DNA from: Alistipes sp.
GTDB lineage: Bacteria > Bacteroidota > Bacteroidia > Bacteroidales > Rikenellaceae
NCBI GenBank assembly: GCA_017547175.1
Contig: JAFYQI010000008.1
Coordinates: forward strand, 611,442-675,441
Direction of reading: 5' to 3'
Length of the DNA stretch: 64,000 nucleotides
A program made the position numbers and the translations under genes. Numbering within the stretch: the first letter of the stretch is position 1; the number at the start of each line of letters is the position of its first letter. Below the pieces are notes generated by a model. The model was not told the DNA's origin. It ran no database searches and was given only the letters and a program-made list of their open reading frames with translations. Positions 1 to 8,303 of this stretch are shown here, piece by piece.

Positions 1-905
1 CGCTCATGCCGATTGATAAGATTATCGGTCGCATCTATCCGATATTTGGCATGGCGCTAATCCTGATGGCTTTGGGGTTGTTGGTTGCGGTGTTGTTGGG
101 TGACTATACTATTCCGGAGCTCTCTTTCCAAAACTTCCAGGCCAATGCTCATGATTTGCCGATTGTCCCTGCACTCTTTATCACGATAGCCTGTGGTGCA
201 ATTTCGGGTTTTCATGCTACGCAATCACCGCTCATGGCGCGTTGTGTGGGTAATGAAAAAGAGTGTCGATCGGTTTTCTTCGGAGCAATGATTTCAGAGA
301 GTATCATTGCGCTGATTTGGGCAGCTGTGGCAATGGCATTCTTTGGCGGAGCACGGGAGTTGGGAATCGCGTTGGCAGCACACGGAGGTAGTGCTTCGTG
401 GGCCGTGGGTGTAATTTCGAGTGGAATGTTGGGTGCCTTTGGCGGTGTCTTGGCCTTGTTGGGCGTGGTGGCAGCTCCGATTACGTCGGGTGACACGGCC
501 TTCCGTTCGGCGCGTCTGATTATTGCTGATCTGATGCATCTTGAGCAACGCACCGTGTGGAAGCGTTTCCTGATCTGCATTCCGCTCTTCGTGATCGGCT
601 ATTGGATCACGACGGTTGAGTTCGCGGTTGTGTGGCGCTACTTCTCGTGGACCAACCAGTCGTTAGCAACGGTGGTTTTATGGACCATCACCATCTATCT
701 CCATCGCCAAAAGGCCAACTATTGGCTGGCCTTCCTGCCTGCGATAGTGATGACTTATATCTGCTCCTCTTTCCTCTTCGTTTCGGATCAGTTCTTCGGT
801 ATGGAGAACCATACACTGGCCTATGTGCTGGGTGGCGTATTGACAATCATGATAACACGACTTTTAATTTATATACTTCGCAAAAATGCAAAAACCGCAG
901 CTTAA
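1..905 (+). CDS. cstA: CstA-type carbon starvation / pyruvate carrier, C-terminal part
   Basis: The start lies before the window; the frame is open through base 1. The visible ~300 residues are a multi-spanning inner-membrane protein. The segment FITIACGAISGFHATQSP is a hallmark of the CstA family, whose members import pyruvate or peptides during carbon limitation. At least seven hydrophobic helices follow or surround it, including a GAFGGVLALLGVVAAPITSGDTAFRS-type region (about residues 145-170 of the visible part). The stop overlaps the next gene by 20 bases, so the two are probably co-translated. The substrate cannot be told from sequence. Confidence 0.9.
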   Translation, partial: LMPIDKIIGRIYPIFGMALILMALGLLVAVLLGDYTIPELSFQNFQANAHDLPIVPALFITIACGAISGFHATQSPLMARCVGNEKECRSVFFGAMISESIIALIWAAVAMAFFGGARELGIALAAHGGSASWAVGVISSGMLGAFGGVLALLGVVAAPITSGDTAFRSARLIIADLMHLEQRTVWKRFLICIPLFVIGYWITTVEFAVVWRYFSWTNQSLATVVLWTITIYLHRQKANYWLAFLPAIVMTYICSSFLFVSDQFFGMENHTLAYVLGGVLTIMITRLLIYILRKNAKTAA

Positions 906-1581
906 TCCGACGCCTGATCAGACCTTCGAGTTGGTAGGATCGGGTTCCTTCGATTTTCGCAAAATAGTGGATGAGGCCGCCCGAATGCAGCACGAAGGGC
1001 GCGTAGAAGAGGCCTGCAATCAACGCTTTAAGGCTTTTCAGCGGCTGATGGAGTTGTTGCCCGACGATGAAGAGATTATCCTCGAGTGGAACCATCGCAA
1101 TTCACGAGCCGTACTTGAGCTGCTCTATGCGACAGCGGTGGATCATTTCCTCATTGGCGATTTCGAGATGTCGGCGGCCCAATTGGAATTGTTGATGGAG
1201 TTGGACCCCGAGGACCATCTGGAGGCGGCTACGCTGTTGGCTTTCGATTATCAGGCGATGGACGAACAGGAACTTTTTGACGAGGTGATCAATGATGTGT
1301 CGGAGAAGCATGCCGATCGGTTGATCCTGCTCCTTTGGGCCGGTGTTCGTCGCGAGGGAGTGCTACCCGCTGGGGAGTTGAAGCAACTCAAGGAGCGGTA
1401 TGCACCCTACTATCGGGAATTTACAGCTGAGGAGCACCCGGCAGATGAAGTCTACTTGCGTTCGATCGAATCGGAACGTCCTACGCCCGAGGCTGAAGCC
1501 CGCGAGTTGTGGTTGCGTACCGAGTCGTTGTGGCAACAGTGGCCGGAATTTATCGAGCAGTTGAAGGCGACGAAGCGTTAA
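886..1581 (+). CDS. Helical repeat-like cytoplasmic protein, function unknown
   Basis: Encodes 231 residues, acidic and almost wholly helical, with no signal peptide or membrane segment. Helix pairs such as AVDHFLIGDFEMSAAQLELL followed by a DPEDH turn resemble TPR-type scaffolds, but no clean TPR consensus can be counted. The start overlaps the end of the cstA-like gene by 20 bases, so translational coupling is likely. It is the last gene of the rightward unit and ends just before a bidirectional hairpin. The link to CstA is by position only; I do not recognise a named family. Confidence 0.75.
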   Translation: MQKPQLNPTPDQTFELVGSGSFDFRKIVDEAARMQHEGRVEEACNQRFKAFQRLMELLPDDEEIILEWNHRNSRAVLELLYATAVDHFLIGDFEMSAAQLELLMELDPEDHLEAATLLAFDYQAMDEQELFDEVINDVSEKHADRLILLLWAGVRREGVLPAGELKQLKERYAPYYREFTAEEHPADEVYLRSIESERPTPEAEARELWLRTESLWQQWPEFIEQLKATKR

Positions 1582-1622
1582 TGTAACGCAGAAATCGAGC
1601 ATCTTTTGAGGATGCAAAATAT

Positions 1623-1658
1623 AGTGGCGTATGAAGGAACTACACTCCATACGCCACT
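1623..1658. terminator. Bidirectional hairpin between convergent genes
   Basis: An 11-bp perfect stem (AGTGGCGTATG with CATACGCCACT) with a 14-base loop sits between the convergent genes ending at 1581 and 1673. The flanks are AT-rich on both sides, so it can serve both transcripts. Confidence 0.7.
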
Positions 1659-1672
1659 TAATTTATACAAGG

Positions 1673-2497
1673 TTATTCGATCGGAATCTGAATGATAGAG
1701 AGCCATCGTTCGGGGTCTTCTTGATTCCAGACACCGTCTATGTAGCAAGTACGCGGATGTCCTGCAACCTTATATCCCTGCTCTTCCATATAGCTGAAGG
1801 CTTCAGTATATGATTCGTAGAAGCGTTCGTAAGGCCCGATATGTTTCATGCAAAGTGCCTTCGCCACAGCAGGCAGACGCTTAAATTGGATGATGTCGCT
1901 ATCTTCGTCCATCGCTTCTACCTGCTCACAATACTCAATGTCGATGTTCTCGGAGCGGTGCTCTTGGTGGTGCTCGATGGTAAAGCAGTATCCGGGAGGT
2001 GGGCACTTGCAGCCGAGGCGTTGCATCTCTGGGCCAATCTTATTTACACACAGAGGTCCCAATGCGCTGTAATCCGAGATGATTTCACGATGACTTGCCA
2101 CAATAATCTCGGGCAAAGATTGAATACTAAATTTCTCCATTGTTTTAATAAGTTTGTGAGAGTCTATCCATTTGAGCAGTTGGTCGCGGCGCTCCGTTAG
2201 CATTTGCAGTTGCCTTTCGGTTTCCTCAATTTTTCGAGTGAGTTGGTCGATGCTTGGCATCTGTGCACCCTCCTCTAACAACTCCTTGATTTCTTCGAGT
2301 GTGAAACCTTGGCGCTGCAGTCCGCGAATGATGCCCAGGCGCTGCATCTGTGCTATGCTGTAGTAGCGATATCCTGTCCACATATCCACTTCATCGGGAA
2401 TGAGCAATCCTTTTAGCTCATAGTGACGCAAAGTCTTCACCGTCACCTGCATCATTTTTGAGAACTCTCCGATTTTTAACTTTGTTTTTTCACGCAT
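1673..2497 (-). CDS. MerR-family regulator with GyrI-like effector domain
   Basis: Encodes 274 residues. Residues ~8-75 form a MerR winged helix: KIGEFSKMMQVTVKTLRHYE, then the wing TGYRYYS and a long dimer helix (to ~residue 115). The remainder resembles a GyrI/Bacterial_AraC-type effector pocket, including the GPYERFYESYTEAFSYMEEQG segment. This is the BmrR/BltR/Mta architecture, in which the C-terminal half binds small hydrophobic drugs. No transporter lies next to it, so its target is unknown. Its own promoter contains a CCCTAAGGG palindrome in a lengthened spacer, which suggests autoregulation. Confidence 0.88.
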   Translation of the reverse strand: MREKTKLKIGEFSKMMQVTVKTLRHYELKGLLIPDEVDMWTGYRYYSIAQMQRLGIIRGLQRQGFTLEEIKELLEEGAQMPSIDQLTRKIEETERQLQMLTERRDQLLKWIDSHKLIKTMEKFSIQSLPEIIVASHREIISDYSALGPLCVNKIGPEMQRLGCKCPPPGYCFTIEHHQEHRSENIDIEYCEQVEAMDEDSDIIQFKRLPAVAKALCMKHIGPYERFYESYTEAFSYMEEQGYKVAGHPRTCYIDGVWNQEDPERWLSIIQIPIE

Positions 2498-2525
2498 AAT
2501 CGTACGAACTATTTGCTAGCGAGTA

Positions 2526-2558
2526 CAAAGTTAATAGGTGCCCTTAGGGACGAGTCAA
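2526..2558 (-). promoter_or_regulatory. MerR-type promoter with operator in the spacer
   Basis: On the minus strand TTGACTC (TTG complement at 2556-2558) is followed 22 nt later by TAACTTTG (complement of 2526-2533), a match to TAnnTTTG. The spacer contains the palindrome CCCTAAGGG (2541-2549). MerR proteins bind such palindromes inside over-long spacers and unwind them. The family's BmrR/Mta operators are also CCCT/AGGG palindromes; that parallel is from general knowledge. Confidence 0.6.
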
Positions 2559-2718
2559 GAAAAAAGAAAAATTTTTCAGCCAAAAATAAAAAGATAATGT
2601 ACGAATAGATCTTCATGAAGACTCCCAAGACTCCATGAGAAGCATCTTCGTAGCATGAAGTTTAAGCAGAAGATTTCAACTATTCACTCCTAAAGCAGAC
2701 TATCTCGGGGACGACTCT

Positions 2719-3069
2719 TTAGATATAGGGGAGCGATCCCTCCGCGCCGATGCGTTGAATGTGCGTTTGTGGAGTTGGGCGCAGCGTTTGAAAGTCGAGT
2801 GATGAAAGTAGCCAAAGCTCCGAATTGTCGGTAAGGCGACTCGGGAGCCACTCGGTGAGTGGTTGTGTGCTTTGCATGACCTCTGCAGCCAGCATTTCGT
2901 TCAATCCCACAACGAGCAAGCCTGCATAGAACTCCGTAAAGGGCTCGCAATCCGGGCTGCAGGTGGTTGTTATCTGCATAATCAACCCCTGCTCGTCTAA
3001 CTCGACGAGCGGATTGAGTAATAGCAATCCGTCGCGGTTGAGCAGTTTATTGGATGCTATCTTTCGCAT
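2719..3069 (-). CDS. Short protein resembling an amidohydrolase N-terminus
   Basis: Encodes 116 residues starting at MRKIASNKLL, chosen because the longer frame only reads through the upstream gene. The pattern of a leading beta-rich unit (NPLVELDEQGLIMQI) and TEFYAGLLVVGLNE resembles the composite beta-sandwich start of metal-dependent amidohydrolases, where FYxGILVPGFVNxHCHLE would follow. Here the metal-binding HCH motif and the whole barrel are missing. It may be a domain kept on its own, or a truncated relic. It overlaps the DUF4296 gene by 23 bases and ends the long leftward operon. Confidence 0.5.
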   Translation of the reverse strand: MRKIASNKLLNRDGLLLLNPLVELDEQGLIMQITTTCSPDCEPFTEFYAGLLVVGLNEMLAAEVMQSTQPLTEWLPSRLTDNSELWLLSSLDFQTLRPTPQTHIQRIGAEGSLPYI

Positions 3070-3868
3070 GAAGGGCATGAATGAACTCTTCGGCAAAGAT
3101 TCGGAGGTTGAGTTGTTCGTGATACAATTCCTCAATTGCCTGACGCTCGGTGGGGGTGAAGGTGATTTTCAGATCGCGGACGGTTACACGAGGGCGTTTG
3201 GGGCTTTCGGGGAAAGCGATTAATTTCAAACGCAAGGTGTCCGAAAGTGAATCGGTTTTGATCGTACGCACCACATGCTCCTCACGAGTACGCGAGAGGG
3301 TATGGTATTGAAGTGAAGCGATAGATCCGTTTTTGCGCTGTACCCACATACGTCGTTGCAGTCGCTTATTCTTGTCGAGCGAATCTACGTTGCAATAAAA
3401 GTCGATCTCATATTCGCCGATTTCGGCCGGAATGGCAATTTCTAGCAACGTAGTATCTTTCAGGCTCTGAACGCGAATCAGAGAGTCTTGGTATACGACC
3501 TGTTTCGATCGACGGATGGCGACATCGCGAATCGTGTCAAGAATCATCACTTGATGGTCGTAGCGTAGGCCCTCCTCCTCCAACAATTTGATGGCCTGCT
3601 CGACAACATCGCCTAAACGTGCACTTTTACGTTTGGAGAAGTTACCGATCGTGAGTTGCACATCTTCAGTCGTGTAGCCGTAACGGTCGAAAAGTGGGGC
3701 GTAGAGGTTGAGCGAATCCTCTTTGATATGCTTGTTTTCGAGGTAGGCGTTGGTGAGAAAGGCATCGCGAAAAATTAACGCCAACTCATCGTCGGGTATG
3801 ATGGTGGTGCGTTTGCAGGCAGTGGAGAGCAGTACCGCCATGAAGCTTAGCAGCAGGATTCGTTTCAT
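3047..3868 (-). CDS. DUF4296-type lipoprotein
   Basis: Encodes 273 residues. The N-terminus is a lipoprotein signal (MKRILLLSFMAVLLSTACK, lipobox STAC with the cysteine near residue 18). The following helical segment, with a DDELALIFRDAFLTNAYLE region and FDRYGYTTEDVQ, matches the DUF4296 pattern common in Bacteroidales. A second, charged half has beta-rich stretches. Its start overlaps the permease stop by 4 bases (ATGA), so it is probably made together with the LolC/E-like protein. Function unknown; envelope location is inferred from the lipobox. Confidence 0.8.
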   Translation of the reverse strand: MKRILLLSFMAVLLSTACKRTTIIPDDELALIFRDAFLTNAYLENKHIKEDSLNLYAPLFDRYGYTTEDVQLTIGNFSKRKSARLGDVVEQAIKLLEEEGLRYDHQVMILDTIRDVAIRRSKQVVYQDSLIRVQSLKDTTLLEIAIPAEIGEYEIDFYCNVDSLDKNKRLQRRMWVQRKNGSIASLQYHTLSRTREEHVVRTIKTDSLSDTLRLKLIAFPESPKRPRVTVRDLKITFTPTERQAIEELYHEQLNLRIFAEEFIHALHAKDSIQ

Positions 3869-5070
3869 ATTCTCTTGTTTGATTTGATCATGTTATGTAC
3901 GGTCATCGTAGAGAGTATCCAGGCGATGAGCGTAGTGGATAGCGCAATAAGAATCAGATCGCCTCCATTGAGAGCGACGGGATAGCGGTCGATTAGGAAT
4001 CCGTTGGTTGGAATACGGATCAATCCGAATAGTTGTTGTAGCAAGCAGAGTGCAATGCCGATCAATAATCCAATGACTCCTCCCAATGCACAAATTAGAT
4101 ACCCTTCGCGACGGAAAATGGAGCGAATAAAGCGGTCTGTGGCTCCCAAGGCGTGGAGGATGCGTTGTTCGTCACGTTTCTCCAAAATCAGCATTGAGAG
4201 TGCGCCAACCACTGAAAAAGAGGCGACAAGCAAGACCATGAGTGCAATGAAGAAGATACCCCAACGCTCGTAGCGCACTAGACGATAGAACGAGGCGTGC
4301 AACTCTTCGCGTTCTACGAGTCTGAAATCCGCTCCGACCAACTCTTCAAGCGCACGACGAGTCACCTCCGATCCGTCGGTTTGCAACAACAGCGCTGAAA
4401 CGGCTTCGGGCTGTTCGAGCAGTTGTTGGGCTAAGCGGAGCGGAGCAATCAGATAGTCGCGCTCCGAACCATAATCGACCGAAAAGAGGCCGACTACAGG
4501 CAGATTCTGTTTAGCGGTGTAGTTTGAGAAGGGGAGCATGGTTGAGAAAGCGCTGCGGCGTACCGCATAGAGATTGACCCGCGCCCCTAGTAGTTGGCGA
4601 AAGCCTAATTCGTAAGCCAAGGCATGTCCGAGTATAACGCGGTCGAGTTCTCCTAATCGGTAACTGCTCTCTCCTACCGTGACAGCCTCGTTAAGCGGCA
4701 GAATGGTCGGGTAGCGGTCGTCGACACCGCGCAGTGTTGTGGTGGCTTGGTGTCCGTTTGACTCCACCAGCACCTTTTGTTCGAGAATGGCAGACCAACC
4801 GTGAACACCTGCAAGCTGATTAAGGGCTGTGGTGTCAATCTTCTCGAGCGGGAAAGTATGACCTGTCACAGGGCGAAGTTGCAGTTCGGCATCAAAAACA
4901 GCGTATGAGCGGTGGATTAACTGCTCAAAACCATTGGTGACCGAGAGAAGCACCACCATTGCAGCAACGGGTATAGCAACGGCAACCACACTCAATGCGG
5001 CAATCAGGTTGATTACCGAGCGCGATTTAGCCGAAAAGAGATACCTCTTTGCAAAGAGTGATGCGAGCAT
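3865..5070 (-). CDS. LolC/LolE-like FtsX-family permease
   Basis: Encodes 401 residues. One N-terminal membrane helix (~20-45, LIAALSVVAVAIPVAAMVVLLS) is followed by a large periplasmic domain (~50-265) and three C-terminal helices, the FtsX/MacB_PCD layout. The first residues (ASLFAKRYLFSAKSRSVINLI) match lipoprotein-releasing permeases of the LolC/E type. Such permeases work with a LolD ATPase to extract lipoproteins from the inner membrane; no LolD gene is in this window. It sits between rbfA and a lipoprotein gene. Confidence 0.85.
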   Translation of the reverse strand: MLASLFAKRYLFSAKSRSVINLIAALSVVAVAIPVAAMVVLLSVTNGFEQLIHRSYAVFDAELQLRPVTGHTFPLEKIDTTALNQLAGVHGWSAILEQKVLVESNGHQATTTLRGVDDRYPTILPLNEAVTVGESSYRLGELDRVILGHALAYELGFRQLLGARVNLYAVRRSAFSTMLPFSNYTAKQNLPVVGLFSVDYGSERDYLIAPLRLAQQLLEQPEAVSALLLQTDGSEVTRRALEELVGADFRLVEREELHASFYRLVRYERWGIFFIALMVLLVASFSVVGALSMLILEKRDEQRILHALGATDRFIRSIFRREGYLICALGGVIGLLIGIALCLLQQLFGLIRIPTNGFLIDRYPVALNGGDLILIALSTTLIAWILSTMTVHNMIKSNKRI

Positions 5071-5101
5071 AGGCCTTGTGTTCAGATTGTGTCAGTCGTT
5101 T

Positions 5102-5440
5102 TTAGCGATTCAGCGCCTCTTCGATGTGGTCAATGTATTCGAGCGAGTCATCAAGGAAGAACTGAAGCTCGGGCACCACTTTGAGTTGGTTGCGAATGCG
5201 CTGACCAAGCTGGCGACGAATAAACCAATTGTTCTCTTCGAGTGTGGCCAGCAATTGAGGGTGTTTGTCGAAGGGAAAGACGCTTACATAGATTTTCGCG
5301 TACCCAAAATCGGGCGAAATGCGTACAGTGGATACCGTAACGAGTAGGCCGCGGACCAAGTGCGAGCCCTCTTTCTGAAAAATGTCGGCTATATCCTTCT
5401 GAATCTGTTTTGATACCTTTTGTTGGCGGGTTGTTTCCAT
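5102..5440 (-). CDS. rbfA: Ribosome-binding factor A
   Basis: Encodes 112 residues from METTRQQKVSKQIQKDIADIF. I place the start here because the longer frame runs into the upstream gene and this Met begins the family homology. The KH-like fold of RbfA is visible: TVSTVRISPDFGYAKIYVSVF in the middle, then RQLGQRIRNQLKVVPELQFFLDDS near the end. RbfA binds the 30S subunit during late 16S maturation and cold adaptation. The length is normal for the family. Confidence 0.95.
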   Translation of the reverse strand: METTRQQKVSKQIQKDIADIFQKEGSHLVRGLLVTVSTVRISPDFGYAKIYVSVFPFDKHPQLLATLEENNWFIRRQLGQRIRNQLKVVPELQFFLDDSLEYIDHIEEALNR

Positions 5441-5456
5441 ATTGTATTGGCTGTTT

Positions 5457-6245
5457 TTAGAGTGTAAATTCAAAAACTTCGCGGTTCTTTTCACGCTTGC
5501 GACGAGGTTTCCAACTCTCGAAACCCTCCTTGTTGAAGCGATAGGTAAGACCTATGGTGATTGTGATGTTGTCAAGGGGCGAGCGCAATGGAGTGAGCGT
5601 GAAACCCTCGATCGTATCGTAGTATTTGTTTCGGTTACGCAGGATGTCCGAATAGCCGAAGTAATATCGGATACGAGCATTCAACTCCAGCTGCTTGATT
5701 AACACCGCAAGACCACCGCCACCACACAGGCCGTAAGCCCAACGGTTGTCGCGTGCGGTCATAAAGTGGTAATCACCTCCCTCGACAACCTTCTCTTCGC
5801 CCTTCAATCGTTCGATCTCATATTTTGACGAGAGGTTGTACGAGAAGGTGACACCGGCCTCGCCATAAAGGCGCAGATGGTGGTTGAACAGGTAGGCGTG
5901 AGGTTGCCAAATGATTGGCAACATCATCGAGTTGATCGTGCGGGTGTAGTAAAGATAATCTTTCGGATCATCGACTCGTGAGGTGTTGGTGGCGATGCGG
6001 AAACCGCGCTGAATAAACTCCAAATCAGCGCCGACTCCACCCACAATGCGTTGTGCCGAATAGTAACGCCACGACGCACCAAAGGTGAGGGTCCCCCAAA
6101 TCGGTTTGGTCTCTTGCGTGGGTTCAAAACGGCCGGTCGCGATACCACCGCCGCCATAAATTCCTGCCGTATGTTGAGCCGATGCAGTGGCGAAGGGGAG
6201 CCAGCAGAGTAGGCTGCATACTAAGTATATGAATCTCGTTCTCAT
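5457..6245 (-). CDS. Outer-membrane beta-barrel protein (porin-like)
   Basis: Encodes 262 residues with a Sec signal (MRTRFIYLVCSLLCWLPFATASAQ). The mature part alternates aromatic beta-strands (YGGGGIATGRF, FGASWRYYSAQ, VGADLEFIQRGFRI, LRLYGEAGVTFSYNL, ITIGLTYRFN), typical of the 8-stranded PorT/OmpW-like barrels of Bacteroidota. It starts 6 bases after the upstream lipoprotein gene. Role unknown. Confidence 0.8.
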   Translation of the reverse strand: MRTRFIYLVCSLLCWLPFATASAQHTAGIYGGGGIATGRFEPTQETKPIWGTLTFGASWRYYSAQRIVGGVGADLEFIQRGFRIATNTSRVDDPKDYLYYTRTINSMMLPIIWQPHAYLFNHHLRLYGEAGVTFSYNLSSKYEIERLKGEEKVVEGGDYHFMTARDNRWAYGLCGGGGLAVLIKQLELNARIRYYFGYSDILRNRNKYYDTIEGFTLTPLRSPLDNITITIGLTYRFNKEGFESWKPRRKREKNREVFEFTL

Positions 6246-6251
6246 CCTTAA

Positions 6252-8303
6252 TTATCTTGTGTTGAACATACCACCGGTCATATTCATCGTGCTGTTGTTC
6301 ATGCTGCCGAAACCGCCCAAACCTCCCGAACCGTGGTTGTGTTGTTGGTTTTTGGGACCCTCTTGACGACGTCGCTCAGCCTCGCGCTCAAGACGTTGCA
6401 GCTCGCGCTCATCGAGCATATGCTGTAACGAATGCATCGTGACGGGTGCAAAGAGGTTATCCATATCGATCGTCAGTTCGATCTCCCAATTGGCCTTTGT
6501 GGCAAAGAGCGTTTCTCCCTTCTCGTTGGCATAGAGCTCGGTACGCTCAGGTTGTCGCATTTCGACCACATTGCCGGTATCCCACTTGCCGTTGTGGTTT
6601 TTATCTTCTACCACACGAATTTGGATCTCGCCCACAGATACATAGTTGAATTGAACCGTACCCGCTTTTACGTGGCGCTTTTCTTGTTGAAGTTTACCAG
6701 ACTGGTCGAGTTGCTGCACAATGTAGGTGGCCTCGGGATCTTTAGCTTGCACATTCAGCAACAACGTGGCATACTTTGCAGGATCATAGACCGTATAGGA
6801 GGCAACAATAGAGTCGTTCTTTTCGCCGGCGACATTTACCAAGGCTCCTTCGGGAATGGTGAGGGTGTAGGTGCCCTCTTGTTCCCAATTGCTGCGCAGT
6901 TGGTAGCGTCGCAGGCCAAAGGTGTCACGCACGAAGTACAACGTGCGGTCCTCGATTGACCCATCCTCCAAGCTGCGCGTGAGTAGGATAGTTGAGGAGT
7001 CAATCTTCGTCAAAGGATAGTCGAACTCGACCCAGAGATGCTCCTCGGGATTGATTTCTGCTTTTTCGGGAATGGAGTGTTTGAAGGGATTGGGCTTCTT
7101 GGGCTCAACCCACTCTTCACCAGCCGCTTCGGCCTTTTTTCGTTCACGCTCGAGGCGCTCACGCTCCTTCTCCTCCTCTTTTGTCTCAACCTTGCGCCAC
7201 GAAAGTTTCAATGACGAGGTGTCGGGACGTAAGATGTTGGCCGTATCGTGCTTGAGGTAGATCAACTCGCCTTTGATTGTGTCGGGGAGTGAGGTAGCAG
7301 CCATATTGAACCAAACATTGAGCGTGTCACGCCCCTCGGTTACCGGCTCGATCAGAATGCTGTCCGACGGAATACCTTCAAAACGCAGTGCTTGGATTTC
7401 GGGGAAGGCAGCCGAGAAGAAGAGTTCGGCTTTGTGTTGCATCGGACGTTGTGACTCTTGCAATACCTGGCGTCGGAAGGCTCGATCGGTAAACATGCGC
7501 ATATAGAGCTGTGGCTCGGCCGAGGGATAACGGCGCAACGAGTCGTACCAAATGGCAAAATCGGGTTGCTCAGCGGGATTCATGACCTCATCCAAGAAAC
7601 CGATTTGATCCGCCCCCGGCTCGTACATTTGGTTATCGTTCTTATCCTGTACGGCATAGACACGATAGGGGATCGGTTTGAGGTTCTGAGCAATGAAGAT
7701 ACCATTGTTCTCGGCGCGAGCAATCACGTCGGGTTTGTATTTGAAGATGGTCGAATCGTGATCGATCACCTGCTCAACCGAGTCCGCGGCGAAAAACCAA
7801 ATAAAACTCTTCGAGACCGAATCGGCCTTGTAGCTATCGGCCGTATAGCCCGATACGATCATCGAATCGATCTCAGGGCCCGTTGAAAAGACGTAGCGCA
7901 TGGCGTTGAGCGGGTTGCTCTCGTTGTTGTCGCGAATGGAGCCGCCAAAGTTCAGGGCATAGGTGGTATTTGGCTTCAGCGTGTCGCGCAACTGCACCAT
8001 GATTCCCTTGCCTTTAAGGGTAATGAGCGGTTTTTTCTTCATGGCCGGTGAGGTGAAGAACTCCTTCTGTTGATCCTTGATCTGCACGAATTCGTCAAAT
8101 TCGATGAAGATACGCTCATGACCTGTTAAAGGTCGGTTGGTCGAGAAGTTGTCGGGCGTGAGGTTGATAATCACGGGCGGCAACGAATCTTTCGGCCCTC
8201 CCGTCGGGGAGCCGATTGTGGCACAACGACACAAAAAGGCCGTTGTGAAAAGCAGTGCTACGGCTGTACGTAGCAGGTTGATATGCCTATGTGTGCAGTT
8301 CAT
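6252..8303 (-). CDS. Large lipoprotein with N-terminal Ig-like (Big_5) domain
   Basis: Encodes 683 residues with a lipoprotein signal (lipobox-like FLCRC, cysteine near residue 27). The opening GSPTGGPKDSLPPVI and FSTNRPL, then FDEFVQI and ALNFGGSIRDNNE, match the Big_5/SbsA-type Ig domain proteins widespread in Bacteroidota. A charged E/K/R-rich stretch lies near residues 370-405. The C-terminus is rich in N, M and G and ends in a low-complexity tail (GSGGLGGFGSMNN). Its start codon shares a base with the upstream stop (TAATG), so translation is coupled. Probably a cell-envelope or gliding-type accessory protein; function unknown. Confidence 0.8.
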   Translation of the reverse strand: MNCTHRHINLLRTAVALLFTTAFLCRCATIGSPTGGPKDSLPPVIINLTPDNFSTNRPLTGHERIFIEFDEFVQIKDQQKEFFTSPAMKKKPLITLKGKGIMVQLRDTLKPNTTYALNFGGSIRDNNESNPLNAMRYVFSTGPEIDSMIVSGYTADSYKADSVSKSFIWFFAADSVEQVIDHDSTIFKYKPDVIARAENNGIFIAQNLKPIPYRVYAVQDKNDNQMYEPGADQIGFLDEVMNPAEQPDFAIWYDSLRRYPSAEPQLYMRMFTDRAFRRQVLQESQRPMQHKAELFFSAAFPEIQALRFEGIPSDSILIEPVTEGRDTLNVWFNMAATSLPDTIKGELIYLKHDTANILRPDTSSLKLSWRKVETKEEEKERERLERERKKAEAAGEEWVEPKKPNPFKHSIPEKAEINPEEHLWVEFDYPLTKIDSSTILLTRSLEDGSIEDRTLYFVRDTFGLRRYQLRSNWEQEGTYTLTIPEGALVNVAGEKNDSIVASYTVYDPAKYATLLLNVQAKDPEATYIVQQLDQSGKLQQEKRHVKAGTVQFNYVSVGEIQIRVVEDKNHNGKWDTGNVVEMRQPERTELYANEKGETLFATKANWEIELTIDMDNLFAPVTMHSLQHMLDERELQRLEREAERRRQEGPKNQQHNHGSGGLGGFGSMNNSTMNMTGGMFNTR

